From: Apostichopus japonicus
Taxonomy: Eukaryota > Echinodermata > Holothuroidea > Aspidochirotida > Stichopodidae
Assembly (NCBI RefSeq): GCF_037975245.1
Contig: NC_092578.1
Location: 10,150,359 to 10,214,358 of the forward strand
Length of the DNA stretch: 64,000 nucleotides
Direction: 5' to 3'
Shown: positions 12,101 through 27,100 of the stretch, piece after piece
How positions within the stretch are numbered: position 1 is the stretch's first letter
Layout: the number at the start of each line of letters is the position of its first letter
The notes under the pieces: generated by a model
The model's input: only the letters and a program-made list of their open reading frames with translations
The model's database searches: none
What the model was told of the DNA's origin: nothing
Program-made: the position numbers and the translations under genes

Positions 12101-15100
12101 AGGTTATGACAGAACATCTCAAAGCTTTCAAGAGAACAGTCACTGAATTTGATAATTACCTAGAGTGGTTGTGCTCTCTTCAGTTGTTTCCTCTGTTGTA
12201 GTTGTCGAGGGAGCTGAAAGAGGAAAATGTAAAGTAATCATTCATTCTTCAAATACTTCTTCTAACTCTCAACAAGACTCTACGTTGTACAATATATATG
12301 TCTAAATCAGGGGGTAGCTCTGCAAACTTTAACCTGAAAACCTGCAGAAATCATTCAAGCAGGGGGTATGTTTGCAAACAAACCTCTACTGCTGTTCATG
12401 TGCAAGGCCAATATACATGATGACATATCTTCTTGAATAAGTAACACAATAATATAGTTCATTTAACCTCATTAATTGCTAAGCTTAGTTCCCTCAGTTC
12501 CCTCTTCCACCAGATGTACCTGCAGAGCAAGCCTCCTTTCAACATAGGAATCAGTGGCGAATCTTCTTTTTCATTATCTTGTAATACTAATGCATCTTCT
12601 AGATGACATAATACTCCCAACAGCTACAGCATCTATGGTGTTATTGCACTCCCTACTTCAGTCAATCACATTTTATGCCTCTTATGTATCTACTGCCAAA
12701 ATCCTCAGTTTCACATTGCTCAATTGATTATCATCCTTTCGCATCCAAAATCTTCAACTTAGAATAAAAGATTAATTCAAGATAATAACAGTACTGCATT
12801 TGCTTCCAACAAACTCAATTCAGCAAGAAACTTTGGTACCAAATCCAAATCTTTGACACAATCAATTGCAGTGGACATTGATAGTAATATGTCATATGAA
12901 TAGAAAAAGTTACCAACCTCCAGTAGTCGTAGCTTCTGTGGTGGTTGCTAAAAATTTAAAATGGGATTCAGGTGTTACATAATAAAATCTCATTTATTTC
13001 CTTCTTCTTTGGGGTATATAGTGTATCTATTAGTGTTCACTGATTATAATGTAAACTGTTCCATCTGTGTATTACATTTCATGCTACTAAAACTGACAGG
13101 AAAAGTCAGAAAAGCAAAGTGAACAACAGAAATATTGTCTCAAAGCATAAAGAAAGTGGTCTTTCCATGTAACTATGGCAATCATCTATATATTAACCTA
13201 TCAATAGAAACAATTCAGATGTAATAACTCACCACAAATCTTCACGGTTATCATTTCTTCGCCGAGAGTAATGCCAGACACCAGTAATACGACTTTGTTT
13301 ATAGCAAATGTTGGCAGCTTTTCTGTAATCGAGTCTGCTTGTCCAAATTCTACAGGAGTTTCACCATCATCATTTTTGATCAGCACATACTCAGAAGTGT
13401 CCGAACGCACCACCACAACCTTTATGGTAGCACCCTCCGGGATGCCTTGTCCCAGGTTCAATGTCATCGGAATTCCACCTTCTCCAAGGTTCAAGGCGTA
13501 CACTTCCACGTCTGTCAGAGTTTCAGAAACTGAGGCAGCTATCTCATCTGCATCATCAGCAGCTACAGTACTCAACTGGTCACTCACTACTTTGATGTTT
13601 GCTTCTTCGCAAGCTGTGGGGTCAAAAATCACAAAAATCATTTCATTTCAATCATCATAGTTCAAACATGTCTTAACAGACAAAATACAGAAACAATCAT
13701 ATGGTGTAACCCTACCTTCAGCTAAATCATCCAGTCTAATTTACATTATATACACTTAGCAAGTTTATATCATCTAAGATTGTTAAATTTTCATCAGTCA
13801 TCCTCCCAGATGAAGTATGTCCACAGGAAAAGTTGCAATGTTTACTAAGTAGCAACTATCACCCAGGGACAACCTCACTTTAATTCATAATAAAGTACAA
13901 ACTTCCTTTCAACATCAGTCTCACAATGACTGACTAAGATGTCAACCACATACTCATTAAATAAACAAATTAACCAATGTGTCTGCATAATATTTGTCAT
14001 TGTCAGATGTTTTGTTGTTGATTTGATCGTTGAGATCCCCAAAGATACCCAAATTTGCAAACAAAGAGGTCACTCTAACCCTAAGGTTATGACAGAACAT
14101 CTCAAAGCTTTCAAGAGAACAGTCACTGAATTTGATAATTACCTAGAGTGGTTGTGCTCTCTTCAGTTGTTTCCTCTGTTGTAGTTGTCGAGGGAGCTGA
14201 AAGAGGAAAATGTAAATTAATCATTCATTCTTCAAATACTTCTTCTAACACTCAACAAGACTCTACGTTGTACAATATATATGTCTAAATCAGGGGGTAG
14301 CTCTGCAAACTTTAACCTGAAAACCTGCAGAAATCATTCAAGCAGGGGATATGTTTGCAAACAAACCTCTACTGCTGTTCATGTGCAAGGCCAATATACA
14401 TGATGACATATCTTCTTGAATAAGTAACACAATAATATAGTTCATTTAACCTCATTAATTGCTAAGCTTAGTTCCCTCAGTTCCCTCTTCCACCAGATGT
14501 ACCTGCAGAGCAAGCCTCCTTTCAACATAGGAATCAGTGGCGAATCTTCTTTTTCATTATCTTGTAATACTAATGCATCTTCTAGATGACATAATACTCC
14601 CAACAGCTACAGCATCTATGGTGTTATTACACTCTCTACTTCAGTCAATCACATTTTATGCCTCTTATGTATCTACTGCCAAAATCCTCAGTTTCACATT
14701 GCTTGCTCAATTGATTATCATCCTTTCAAATCCAATATCTTCAACTTAGAATAAAAGTTTTTGTAATTAAAGGTAATAACAGTACTGCATTTGCTTCCAA
14801 CAAGTTCAATTCCGCAAGAAACTTTGGGACCAAATCCAAATCTTTGACACAATCAATTGCAGTGGACATTGATAGTAATATGTCATATGAATAGAAAAAG
14901 TTACCAACCTCCAGTAGTCGTAGCTTCTGTGGTGGTTGTTGGAGTAGCTAAAAATTTAAAATGGGATTCAGGTGTTACATAATAAAATCTCATTTATTTC
15001 CTTCTTCTTTGGGGTATATAGCGTATCTATTAGTGTTCACTGATTATAATGTAAACTGTTCCATCTGTGTATTACATTTCATGCTACTAAAACTGACAGG

Positions 15101-18100
15101 AAAAGTCAGAAAAGCAAAGTGAACAACAGAAATATTGTCTCAAAGCATAAAGAAAGTGGTCTTTCCATGTAACTATGGCAATCATCTATATATTAACCTA
15201 TCAATAGAAACAATTCAGATGTAATAACTCACCACAAATCTTCACGGTTATCATTTCTTCGCCGAGAGTAATGCCAGACACCAGTAATACGACTTTGTCT
15301 ATAGCAAATGTTGGCAGCTTTTCTGTAATCGAGTCTGCTTGTCCAAATTCTACAGGAGTTTCACCATCATCATTTTTGATCAGCACATACTCAGAAGTGT
15401 CCGAACGCACCACCACAACCTTTATGGTAGCACCCTCCGGGATGCCTTGTCCCAGGTTCAATGTCATCGGAATTCCACCTTCTCCAAGGTTCAAGGCGTA
15501 CACTTCCACGTCTGTCAGAGTTTCAGAAACTGAGGCAGCTATCTCATCGGCATCATCAGCAGCTACAGTACTCAACTGGTCACTCACTACTTTGATGTTT
15601 GCTTCTTCGCAAGCTGTGGGGTCAAAAATCACAAAAATCATTTCATTTCAATCATCATAGTTCAAACATGTCTTAACAGACAAAATACAGAAACAATCAT
15701 ATGGTTTAACCCTACCTTCAGCTAAATCATCCAGTCTAATTTACATTATATACACTTAGCAAGTTTATATCATCTAAGATTGTTAAATTTTCATCAGTCA
15801 TCCTCCCAGATGAAGTATGTCCACAGGAAAAGTTGCAATGTTTACTAAGTAGCAACTATCACCCAGGGACAACCTCACTTTAATTCATAATAAAGTACAA
15901 ACTTCCTTTCAACATCAGTCTCACAATGACTGACTAAGATGTCAACCACATACTCATTAAATAAACAAATTAACCAATGTGTCTGCATAATATTTGTCAT
16001 TGTCAGATGTTTTGTTGTTGATTTGATCGTTGAGATCCCCAAAGATACCCAAATTTGCAAACAAAGAGGTCATTCTAACCCTAAGGTTATGACAGAACAT
16101 CTCAAAGCTTTCAAGAGAACAGTCACTGAATTTGATAATTACCTAGAGTGGTTGTGCTCTCTTCAGTTGTTTCCTCTGTTGTAGTTGTCGAGGGAGCTGA
16201 AAGAGGAAAATGTAAAGTAATCATTCATTCTTCAAATACTTCTTCTAACTCTCAACAAGACTCTACGTTGTACAATATATATGTCTAAATCAGGGGGTAG
16301 CTCTGCAAACTTTAACCTGAAAACCTGCAGAAATCATTCAAGCAGGGGGTATGTTTGCAAACAAACCTCTACTGCTGTTCATGTGCAAGGCCAATATACA
16401 TGATGACATATCTTCTTGAATAAGTAACACAATAATATAGTTCATTTAACCTCATTAATTGCTAAGCTTAGTTCCCTCAGTTCCCTCTTCCACCAGATGT
16501 ACCTGCAGAGCAAGCCTCCTTTCAACATAGGAATCAGTGGCGAATCTTCTTTTTCATTATCTTGTAATACTAATGCATCTTCTAGATGACATAATACTCC
16601 CAACAGCTACAGCATCTATGGTGTTATTACACTCTCTACTTCAGTCAATCACATTTTATGCCTCTTATGTATCTACTGCCAAAATCCTCAGTTTCACATT
16701 GCTTGCTCAATTGATTATCATCCTTTCAAATCCAATATCTTCAACTTAGAATAAAAGTTTTTGTAATTAAAGGTAATAACAGTACTGCATTTGCTTCCAA
16801 CAAGTTCAATTCCGCAAGAAACTTTGGGACCAAATCCAAATCTTTGACACAATCAATTGCAGTGGACATTGATAGTAATATGTCATATGAATAGAAAAAG
16901 TTACCAACCTCCAGTAGTCGTAGCTTCTGTGGTGGTTGTTGGAGTAGCTAAAAATTTAAAATGGGATTCAGGTGTTACATAATAAAATCTCATTTATTTC
17001 CTTCTTCTTTGGGGTATATAGCGTATCTATTAGTGTTCACTGATTATAATGTAAACTGTTCCATCTGTGTATTACATTTCATGCTACTAAAACTGACAGG
17101 AAAAGTCAGAAAAGCAAAGTGAACAACAGAAATATTGTCTCAAAGCATAAAGAAAGTGGTCTTTCCATGTAACTATGGCAATCATCTATATATTAACCTA
17201 TCAATAGAAACAATTCAGATGTAATAACTCACCACAAATCTTCACGGTTATCATTTCTTCGCCGAGAGTAATGCCAGACACCAGTAATACGACTTTGTCT
17301 ATAGCAAATGTTGGCAGCTTTTCTGTAATCGAGTCTGCTTGTCCAAATTCTACAGGAGTTTCACCATCATCATTTTTGATCAGCACATACTCAGAAGTGT
17401 CCGAACGCACCACCACAACCTTTATGGTAGCACCCTCCGGGATGCCTTGTCCCAGGTTCAATGTCATCGGAATTCCACCTTCTCCAAGGTTCAAGGCGTA
17501 CACTTCCACGTCTGTCAGAGTTTCAGAAACTGAGGCAGCTATCTCATCTGCATCATCAGCAGCTACAGTACTCAACTGGTCACTCACTACTTTGATGTTT
17601 GCTTCTTCGCAAGCTGTGGGGTCAAAAATCACAAAAATCATTTCATTTCAATCATCATAGTTCAAACATGTCTTAACAGACAAAATACAGAAACAATCAT
17701 ATGGTTTAACCCTACCTTCAGCTAAATCATCCAGTCTAATTTACATTATATACACTTAGCAAGTTTATATCATCTAAGATTGTTAAATTTTCATCAGTCA
17801 TCCTCCCAGATGAAGTATGTCCACAGGAAAAGTTGCAATGTTTACTAAGTAGCAACTATCACCCAGGGACAACCTCACTTTAATTCATAATAAAGTACAA
17901 ACTTCCTTTCAACATCAGTCTCACAATGACTGACTAAGATGTCAACCACATACTCATTAAATAAACAAATTAACCAATGTGTCTGCATAATATTTGTCAT
18001 TGTCAGATGTTTTGTTGTTGATTTGATCGTTGAGATCCCCAAAGATACCCAAATTTGCAAACAAAGAGGTCATTCTAACCCTAAGGTTATGACAGAACAT

Positions 18101-21100
18101 CTCAAAGCTTTCAAGAGAACAGTCACTGAATTTGATAATTACCTAGAGTGGTTGTGCTCTCTTCAGTTGTTTCCTCTGTTGTAGTTGTCGAGGGAGCTGA
18201 AAGAGGAAAATGTAAAGTAATCATTCATTCTTCAAATACTTCTTCTAACTCTCAACAAGACTCTACGTTGTACAATATATATGTCTAAATCAGGGGGTAG
18301 CTCTGCAAACTTTAACCTGAAAACCTGCAGAAATCATTCAAGCAGGGGGTATGTTTGCAAACAAACCTCTACTGCTGTTCATGTGCAAGGCCAATATACA
18401 TGATGACATATCTTCTTGAATAAGTAACACAATAATATAGTTCATTTAACCTCATTAATTGCTAAGCTTAGTTCCCTCAGTTCCCTCTTCCACCAGATGT
18501 ACCTGCAGAGCAAGCCTCCTTTCAACATAGGAATCAGTGGCGAATCTTCTTTTTCATTATCTTGTAATACTAATGCATCTTCTAGATGACATAATACTCC
18601 CAACAGCTACAGCATCTATGGTGTTATTACACTCTCTACTTCAGTCAATCACATTTTATGCCTCTTATGTATCTACTGCCAAAATCCTCAGTTTCACATT
18701 GCTTGCTCAATTGATTATCATCCTTTCAAATCCAATATCTTCAACTTAGAATAAAAGTTTTTGTAATTAAAGGTAATAACAGTACTGCATTTGCTTCCAA
18801 CAAGTTCAATTCCGCAAGAAACTTTGGGACCAAATCCAAATCTTTGACACAATCAATTGCAGTGGACATTGATAGTAATATGTCATATGAATAGAAAAAG
18901 TTACCAACCTCCAGTAGTCGTAGCTTCTGTGGTGGTTGTTGGAGTAGCTAAAAATTTAAAATGGGATTCAGGTGTTACATAATAAAATCTCATTTATTTC
19001 CTTCTTCTTTGGGGTATATAGCGTATCTATTAGTGTTCACTGATTATAATGTAAACTGTTCCATCTGTGTATTACATTTCATGCTACTAAAACTGACAGG
19101 AAAAGTCAGAAAAGCAAAGTGAACAACAGAAATATTGTCTCAAAGCATAAAGAAAGTGGTCTTTCCATGTAACTATGGCAATCATCTATATATTAACCTA
19201 TCAATAGAAACAATTCAGATGTAATAACTCACCACAAATCTTCACGGTTATCATTTCTTCGCCGAGAGTAATGCCAGACACCAGTAATACGACTTTGTCT
19301 ATAGCAAATGTTGGCAGCTTTTCTGTAATCGAGTCTGCTTGTCCAAATTCTACAGGAGTTTCACCATCATCATTTTTGATCAGCACATACTCAGAAGTGT
19401 CCGAACGCACCACCACAACCTTTATGGTAGCACCCTCCGGGATGCCTTGTCCCAGGTTCAATGTCATCGGAATTCCACCTTCTCCAAGGTTCAAGGCGTA
19501 CACTTCCACGTCTGTCAGAGTTTCAGAAACTGAGGCAGCTATCTCATCGGCATCATCAGCAGCTACAGTACTCAACTGGTCACTCACTACTTTGATGTTT
19601 GCTTCTTCGCAAGCTGTGGGGTCAAAAATCACAAAAATCATTTCATTTCAATCATCATAGTTCAAACATGTCTTAACAGACAAAATACAGAAACAATCAT
19701 ATGGTTTAACCCTACCTTCAGCTAAATCATCCAGTCTAATTTACATTATATACACTTAGCAAGTTTATATCATCTAAGATTGTTAAATTTTCATCAGTCA
19801 TCCTCCCAGATGAAGTATGTCCACAGGAAAAGTTGCAATGTTTACTAAGTAGCAACTATCACCCAGGGACAACCTCACTTTAATTCATAATAAAGTACAA
19901 ACTTCCTTTCAACATCAGTCTCACAATGACTGACTAAGATGTCAACCACATACTCATTAAATAAACAAATTAACCAATGTGTCTGCATAATATTTGTCAT
20001 TGTCAGATGTTTTGTTGTTGATTTGATCGTTGAGATCCCCAAAGATACCCAAATTTGCAAACAAAGAGGTCACTCTAACCCTAAGGTTATGACAGAACAT
20101 CTCAAAGCTTTCAAGAGAACAGTCACTGAATTTGATAATTACCTAGAGTGGTTGTGCTCTCTTCAGTTGTTTCCTCTGTTGTAGTTGTCGAGGGAGCTGA
20201 AAGAGGAAAATGTAAAGTAATCATTCATTCTTCAAATACTTCTTCTAACTCTCAACAAGACTCTACGTTGTACAATATATATGTCTAAATCAGGGGGTAG
20301 CTCTGCAAACTTTAACCTGAAAACCTGCAGAAATCATTCAAGCAGGGGGTATGTTTGCAAACAAACCTCTACTGCTGTTCATGTGCAAGGCCAATATACA
20401 TGATGACATATCTTCTTGAATAAGTAACACAATAATATAGTTCATTTAACCTCATTAATTGCTAAGCTTAGTTCCCTCAGTTCCCTCTTCCACCAGATGT
20501 ACCTGCAGAGCAAGCCTCCTTTCAACATAGGAATCAGTGGCGAATCTTCTTTTTCATTATCTTGTAATACTAATGCATCTTCTAGATGACATAATACTCC
20601 CAACAGCTACAGCATCTATGGTGTTATTACACTCTCTACTTCAGTCAATCACATTTTATGCCTCTTATGTATCTACTGCCAAAATCCTCAGTTTCACATT
20701 GCTTGCTCAATTGATTATCATCCTTTCAAATCCAATATCTTCAACTTAGAATAAAAGTTTTTGTAATTAAAGGTAATAACAGTACTGCATTTGCTTCCAA
20801 CAAGTTCAATTCCGCAAGAAACTTTGGGACCAAATCCAAATCTTTGACACAATCAATTGCAGTGGACATTGATAGTAATATGTCATATGAATAGAAAAAG
20901 TTACCAACCTCCAGTAGTCGTAGCTTCTGTGGTGGTTGTTGGAGTAGCTAAAAATTTAAAATGGGATTCAGGTGTTACATAATAAAATCTCATTTATTTC
21001 CTTCTTCTTTGGGGTATATAGCGTATCTATTAGTGTTCACTGATTATAATGTAAACTGTTCCATCTGTGTATTACATTTCATGCTACTAAAACTGACAGG

Positions 21101-24100
21101 AAAAGTCAGAAAAGCAAAGTGAACAACAGAAATATTGTCTCAAAGCATAAAGAAAGTGGTCTTTCCATGTAACTATGGCAATCATCTATATATTAACCTA
21201 TCAATAGAAACAATTCAGCTGTAATAACTCACCACAAATCTTCACGGTTATCATTTCTTCGCCGAGAGTAATGCCAGACACCAGTAATACGACTTTGTTT
21301 ATAGCAAATGTTGGCAGCTTTTCTGTAATCGAGTCTGCTTGTCCAAATTCTACAGGAGTTTCACCATCATCATTTTTGATCAGCACATACTCAGAAGTGT
21401 CCGAACGCACCACCACAACCTTTATGGTAGCACCCTCCGGGATGCCTTGTCCCAGGTTCAATGTCATCGGAATTCCACCTTCTCCAAGGTTCAAGGCGTA
21501 CACTTCCACGTCTGTCAGAGTTTCAGAAACTGAGGCAGCTATCTCATCGGCATCATCAGCAGCTACAGTACTCAACTGGTCACTCACTACTTTGATGTTT
21601 GCTTCTTCGCAAGCTGTGGGGTCAAAAATCACAAAAATCATTTCATTTCAATCATCATAGTTCAAACATGTCTTAACAGACAAAATACAGAAACAATCAT
21701 ATGGTTTAACCCTACCTTCAGCTAAATCATCCAGTCTAATTTACATTATATACACTTAGCAAGTTTACATCATCTAAGATTGTTAAATTTTCATCAGTCA
21801 TCCTCCCAGATGAAGTATGTCCACAGGAAAAGTTGCAATGTTTACTAAGTAGCAACTATCACCCAGGGACAACCTCACTTTAATTCATAATAAAGTACAA
21901 ACTTCCTTTCAACATCAGTCTCACAATGACTGACTAAGATGTCAACCACATACTCATTAAATAAACAAATTAACCAATGTGTCTGCATAATATTTGTCAT
22001 TGTCAGATGTTTTGTTGTTGATTTGATCGTTGAGATCCCCAAAGATACCCAAATTTGCAAACAAAGAGGTCACTCTAACCCTAAGGTTATGACAGAACAT
22101 CTCAAAGCTTTCAAGAGAACAGTCACTGAATTTGATAATTACCTAGAGTGGTTGTGCTCTCTTCAGTTGTTTCCTCTGTTGTAGTTGTCGAGGGAGCTGA
22201 AAGAGGAAAATGTAAAGTAATCATTCATTCTTCAAATACTTCTTCTAACTCTCAACAAGACTCTACGTTGTACAATATATATGTCTAAATCAGGGGGTAG
22301 CTCTGCAAACTTTAACCTGAAAACCTGCAGAAATCATTCAAGCAGGGGGTATGTTTGCAAACAAACCTCTACTGCTGTTCATGTGCAAGGCCAATATACA
22401 TGATGACATATCTTCTTGAATAAGTAACACAATAATATAGTTCATTTAACCTCATTAATTGCTAAGCTTAGTTCCCTCAGTTCCCTCTTCCACCAGATGT
22501 ACCTGCAGAGCAAGCCTCCTTTCAACATAGGAATCAGTGGCGAATCTTCGTTTTCATTATCTTGTAATACTAATGCATCTTCTAGATGACATAATACTCC
22601 CAACAGCTACAGCAGCTATGGTGTTATTACACTCTCTACTTCAGTAAATCACAATTTATGCCTCTTATGTATCTACTGCCAAAATCCTCAGTTTCACATT
22701 GCTTGCTCAATTGATTATCATCCTTTCAAATCCAATATCTTCAACTTAGAATAAAAGTTTTTGTAATTCAAGGTAATAACAGTACTGCATTTGCTTCCAA
22801 CAAGTTCAATTCCGCAAGAAACTTTGGGACCAAATCCAAATCTTTGACACAATCAATTGCAGTGGACATTGATAGTAATATGTCATATGAATAGAAAAAG
22901 TTACCAACCTCCAGTAGTCGTAGCTTCTGTGGTGGTTGTTGGAGTAGCTAAAAATTTAAAATGGGATTCAGGTGTTACATAATAAAATCTCATTTATTTC
23001 CTTCTTCTTTGGGGTATATAGCGTATCTATTAGTGTTCACTGATTATAATGTAAACTGTTCCATCTGTGTATTACATTTCATGCTACTAAAACTGACAGG
23101 AAAAGTCAGAAAAGCAAAGTGAACAACAGAAATATTGTCTCAAAGCATAAAGAAAGTGGTCTTTCCATGTAACTATGGCAATCATCTATATATTAACCTA
23201 TCAATAGAAACAATTCAGATGTAATAACTCACCACAAATCTTCACGGTTATCATTTCTTCGCCGAGAGTAATGCCAGACACCAGTAATACGACTTTGTTT
23301 ATAGCAAATGTTGGCAGCTTTTCTGTAATCGAGTCTGCTTGTCCAAATTCTACAGGAGTTTCACCATCATCATTTTTGATCAGCACATACTCAGAAGTGT
23401 CCGAACGCACCACCACAACCTTTATGGTAGCACCCTCCGGGATGCCTTGTCCCAGGTTCAATGTCATCGGAATTCCACCTTCTCCAAGGTTCAAGGCGTA
23501 CACTTCCACGTCTGTCAGAGTTTCAGAAACTGAGGCAGCTATCTCATCTGCATCATCAGCAGCTACAGTACTCAACTGGTCACTCACTACTTTGATGTTT
23601 GCTTCTTCGCAAGCTGTGGGGTCAAAAATCACAAAAATCATTTCATTTCAATCATCATAGTTCAAACATGTCTTAACAGACAAAATACAGAAACAATCAT
23701 ATGGTTTAACCCTACCTTCAGCTAAATCATCCAGTCTAATTTACATTATATACACTTAGCAAGTTTACATCATCTAAGATTGTTAAATTTTCATCAGTCA
23801 TCCTCCCAGATGAAGTATGTCCACAGGAAAAGTTGCAATGTTTACTAAGTAGCAACTATCACCCAGGGACAACCTCACTTTAATTCATAATAAAGTACAA
23901 ACTTCCTTTCAACATCAGTCTCACAATGACTGACTAAGATGTCAACCACATACTCATTAAATAAACAAATTAACCAATGTGTCTGCATAATATTTGTCAT
24001 TGTCAGATGTTTTGTTGTTGATTTGATCGTTGAGATCCCCAAAGATACCCAAATTTGCAAACAAAGAGGTCACTCTAACCCTAAGGTTATGACAGAACAT

Positions 24101-27100
24101 CTCAAAGCTTTCAAGAGAACAGTCACTGAATTTGATAATTACCTAGAGTGGTTGTGCTCTCTTCAGTTGTTTCCTCTGTTGTAGTTGTCGAGGGAGCTGA
24201 AAGAGGAAAATGTAAAGTAATCATTCATTCTTCAAATACTTCTTCTAACTCTCAACAAGACTCTACGTTGTACAATATATATGTCTAAATCAGGGGGTAG
24301 CTCTGCAAACTTTAACCTGAAAACCTGCAGAAATCATTCAAGCAGGGGGTATGTTTGCAAACAAACCTCTACTGCTGTTCATGTGCAAGGCCAATATACA
24401 TGATGACATATCTTCTTGAATAAGTAACACAATAATATAGTTCATTTAACCTCATTAATTGCTAAGCTTAGTTCCCTCAGTTCCCTCTTCCACCAGATGT
24501 ACCTGCAGAGCAAGCCTCCTTTCAACATAGGAATCAGTGGCGAATCTTCTTTTTCATTATCTTGTAATACTAATGCATCTTCTAGATGACATAATACTCC
24601 CAACAGCTACAGCATCTATGGTGTTATTACACTCTCTACTTCAGTCAATCACATTTTATGCCTCTTATGTATCTACTGCCAAAATCCTCAGTTTCACATT
24701 GCTTGCTCAATTGATTATCATCCTTTCAAATCCAATATCTTCAACTTAGAATAAAAGTTTTTGTAATTAAAGGTAATAACAGTACTGCATTTGCTTCCAA
24801 CCAGTTCAATTCCGCAAGAAACTTTGGGACCAAATCCAAATCTTTGACACAATCAATTGCAGTGGACATTGATAGTAATATGTCATATGAATAGAAAAAG
24901 TTACCAACCTCCAGTAGTCGTAGCTTCTGTGGTGGTTGTTGGAGTAGCTAAAAATTTAAAATGGGATTCAGGTGTTACATAATAAAATCTCATTTATTTC
25001 CTTCTTCTTTGGGGTATATAGCGTATCTATTAGTGTTCACTGATTATAATGTAAACTGTTCCATCTGTGTATTACATTTCATGCTACTAAAACTGACAGG
25101 AAAAGTCAGAAAAGCAAAGTGAACAACAGAAATATTGTCTCAAAGCATAAAGAAAGTGGTCTTTCCATGTAACTATGGCAATCATCTATATATTAACCTA
25201 TCAATAGAAACAATTCAGATGTAATAACTCACCACAAATCTTCACGGTTATCATTTCTTCGCCGAGAGTAATGCCAGACACCAGTAATACGACTTTGTTT
25301 ATAGCAAATGTTGGCAGCTTTTCTGTAATCGAGTCTGCTTGTCCAAATTCTACAGGAGTTTCACCATCATCATTTTTGATCAGCACATACTCAGAAGTGT
25401 CCGAACGCACCACCACAACCTTTATGGTAGCACCCTCCGGGATGCCTTGTCCCAGGTTCAATGTCATCGGAATTCCACCTTCTCCAAGGTTCAAGGCGTA
25501 CACTTCCACGTCTGTCAGAGTTTCAGAAACTGAGGCAGCTATCTCATCTGCATCATCAGCAGCTACAGTACTCAACTGGTCACTCACTACTTTGATGTTT
25601 GCTTCTTCGCAAGCTGTGGGGTCAAAAATCACAAAAATCATTTCATTTCAATCATCATAGTTCAAACATGTCTTAACAGACAATATACAGAAACAATCAT
25701 ATGGTGTAACCCTACCTTCAGCTAAATCATCCAGTCTAATTTACATTATATACACTTAGCAAGTTTACATCATCTAAGATTGTTAAATTTTCATCAGTCA
25801 TCCTCCCAGATGAAGTATGTCCACAGGAAAAGTTGCAATGTTTACTAAGTAGCAACTATCACCCAGGGACAACCTCACTTTAATTCATAATAAAGTACAA
25901 ACTTCCTTTCAACATCAGTCTCACAATGACTGACTAAGATGTCAACTACATACTCATAAAATAAACAAATTAACCAATATGTCTGCATAATATTTGTCAT
26001 TGTCAGATGTTTTGTTGTTGATTTGATCTTTGAGGTCCCCAAAGATACCCAAATTTGCAAACAAAGAGGTCACTCTAACCCAAGGTTATGACAGAACATC
26101 TCAAAGCTTTCAAGAGAACAGTCACTGAATTTGATAATTACCTAGAGTGGTTGTGCTCTCTTCAGTTGTTTCCTCTGTTGTAGTTGTCGAGGGAGCTTAA
26201 AGAGGAAAATGTAAAGTAATCATTCATTCTTCAAATACTTCTTCTAACACTCAACAAGAATCTAGGTTGTACAATATAAATGTCTAAATCAGGGGGTAGC
26301 TCTGCAAACTTTAACCTGAAAACCTGCAGAAATCATTCAAGCAGGGGATATGTATGCAAACAAACCTCTACTGCTGTTCATGTGCAAGGCAAATATACAT
26401 GATGACATATCTTCTTGAATAAGTAGCACAATAATATAGTTCATTTAACCTCATTAATTGCTAAGCTTAGTTCCCTCAGTTCCCTCTTCCACCAGATGTA
26501 CCTGCAGAGCAAGCCTCCTTTCAACATAGGAATCAGTGGCGAATCTTCTTTTTCATTATCTTGTAATACTAATGCATCTTCTAGATGACATAATACTCCC
26601 AACAGCTACAGCATCTATGGTGTTATTGCACTCCCTACTTCAGTCAATCACATTTTATGCCTCTTATGTATCTACTGCCAAAATCCTCAGTTTCACATTG
26701 CTCAATTGATTATCATCCTTTCACATCCAAAATCTTCAACTTAGAATAAAAGATTAATTCAAGATAATAACAGTACTGCATTTGCTTCCAACAAACTCAA
26801 TTCAGCAAGAAACTTTGGTACCAAATCCAAATCTTTGACACAATTAATTGCAGTGGACATTGATAGTAATATGTCATATGAATAGTAAAAGTTACCAACC
26901 TCCAGTAGTCGTAGCTTCTGTGGTGGTTGCTAAAAATTTAAAATGGGATTCAGGTGTTACATAATAAAATCTCATTTATTTCCTTCTTCTTTGGGGTATA
27001 TAGTGTATCTATTAGTGTTCACTGATTATAATGTAAACTGTTCCATCTGTGTATTACATTTCATGCTACTAAAACTGACAGGAAAAGTCAGAAAAGCAAA

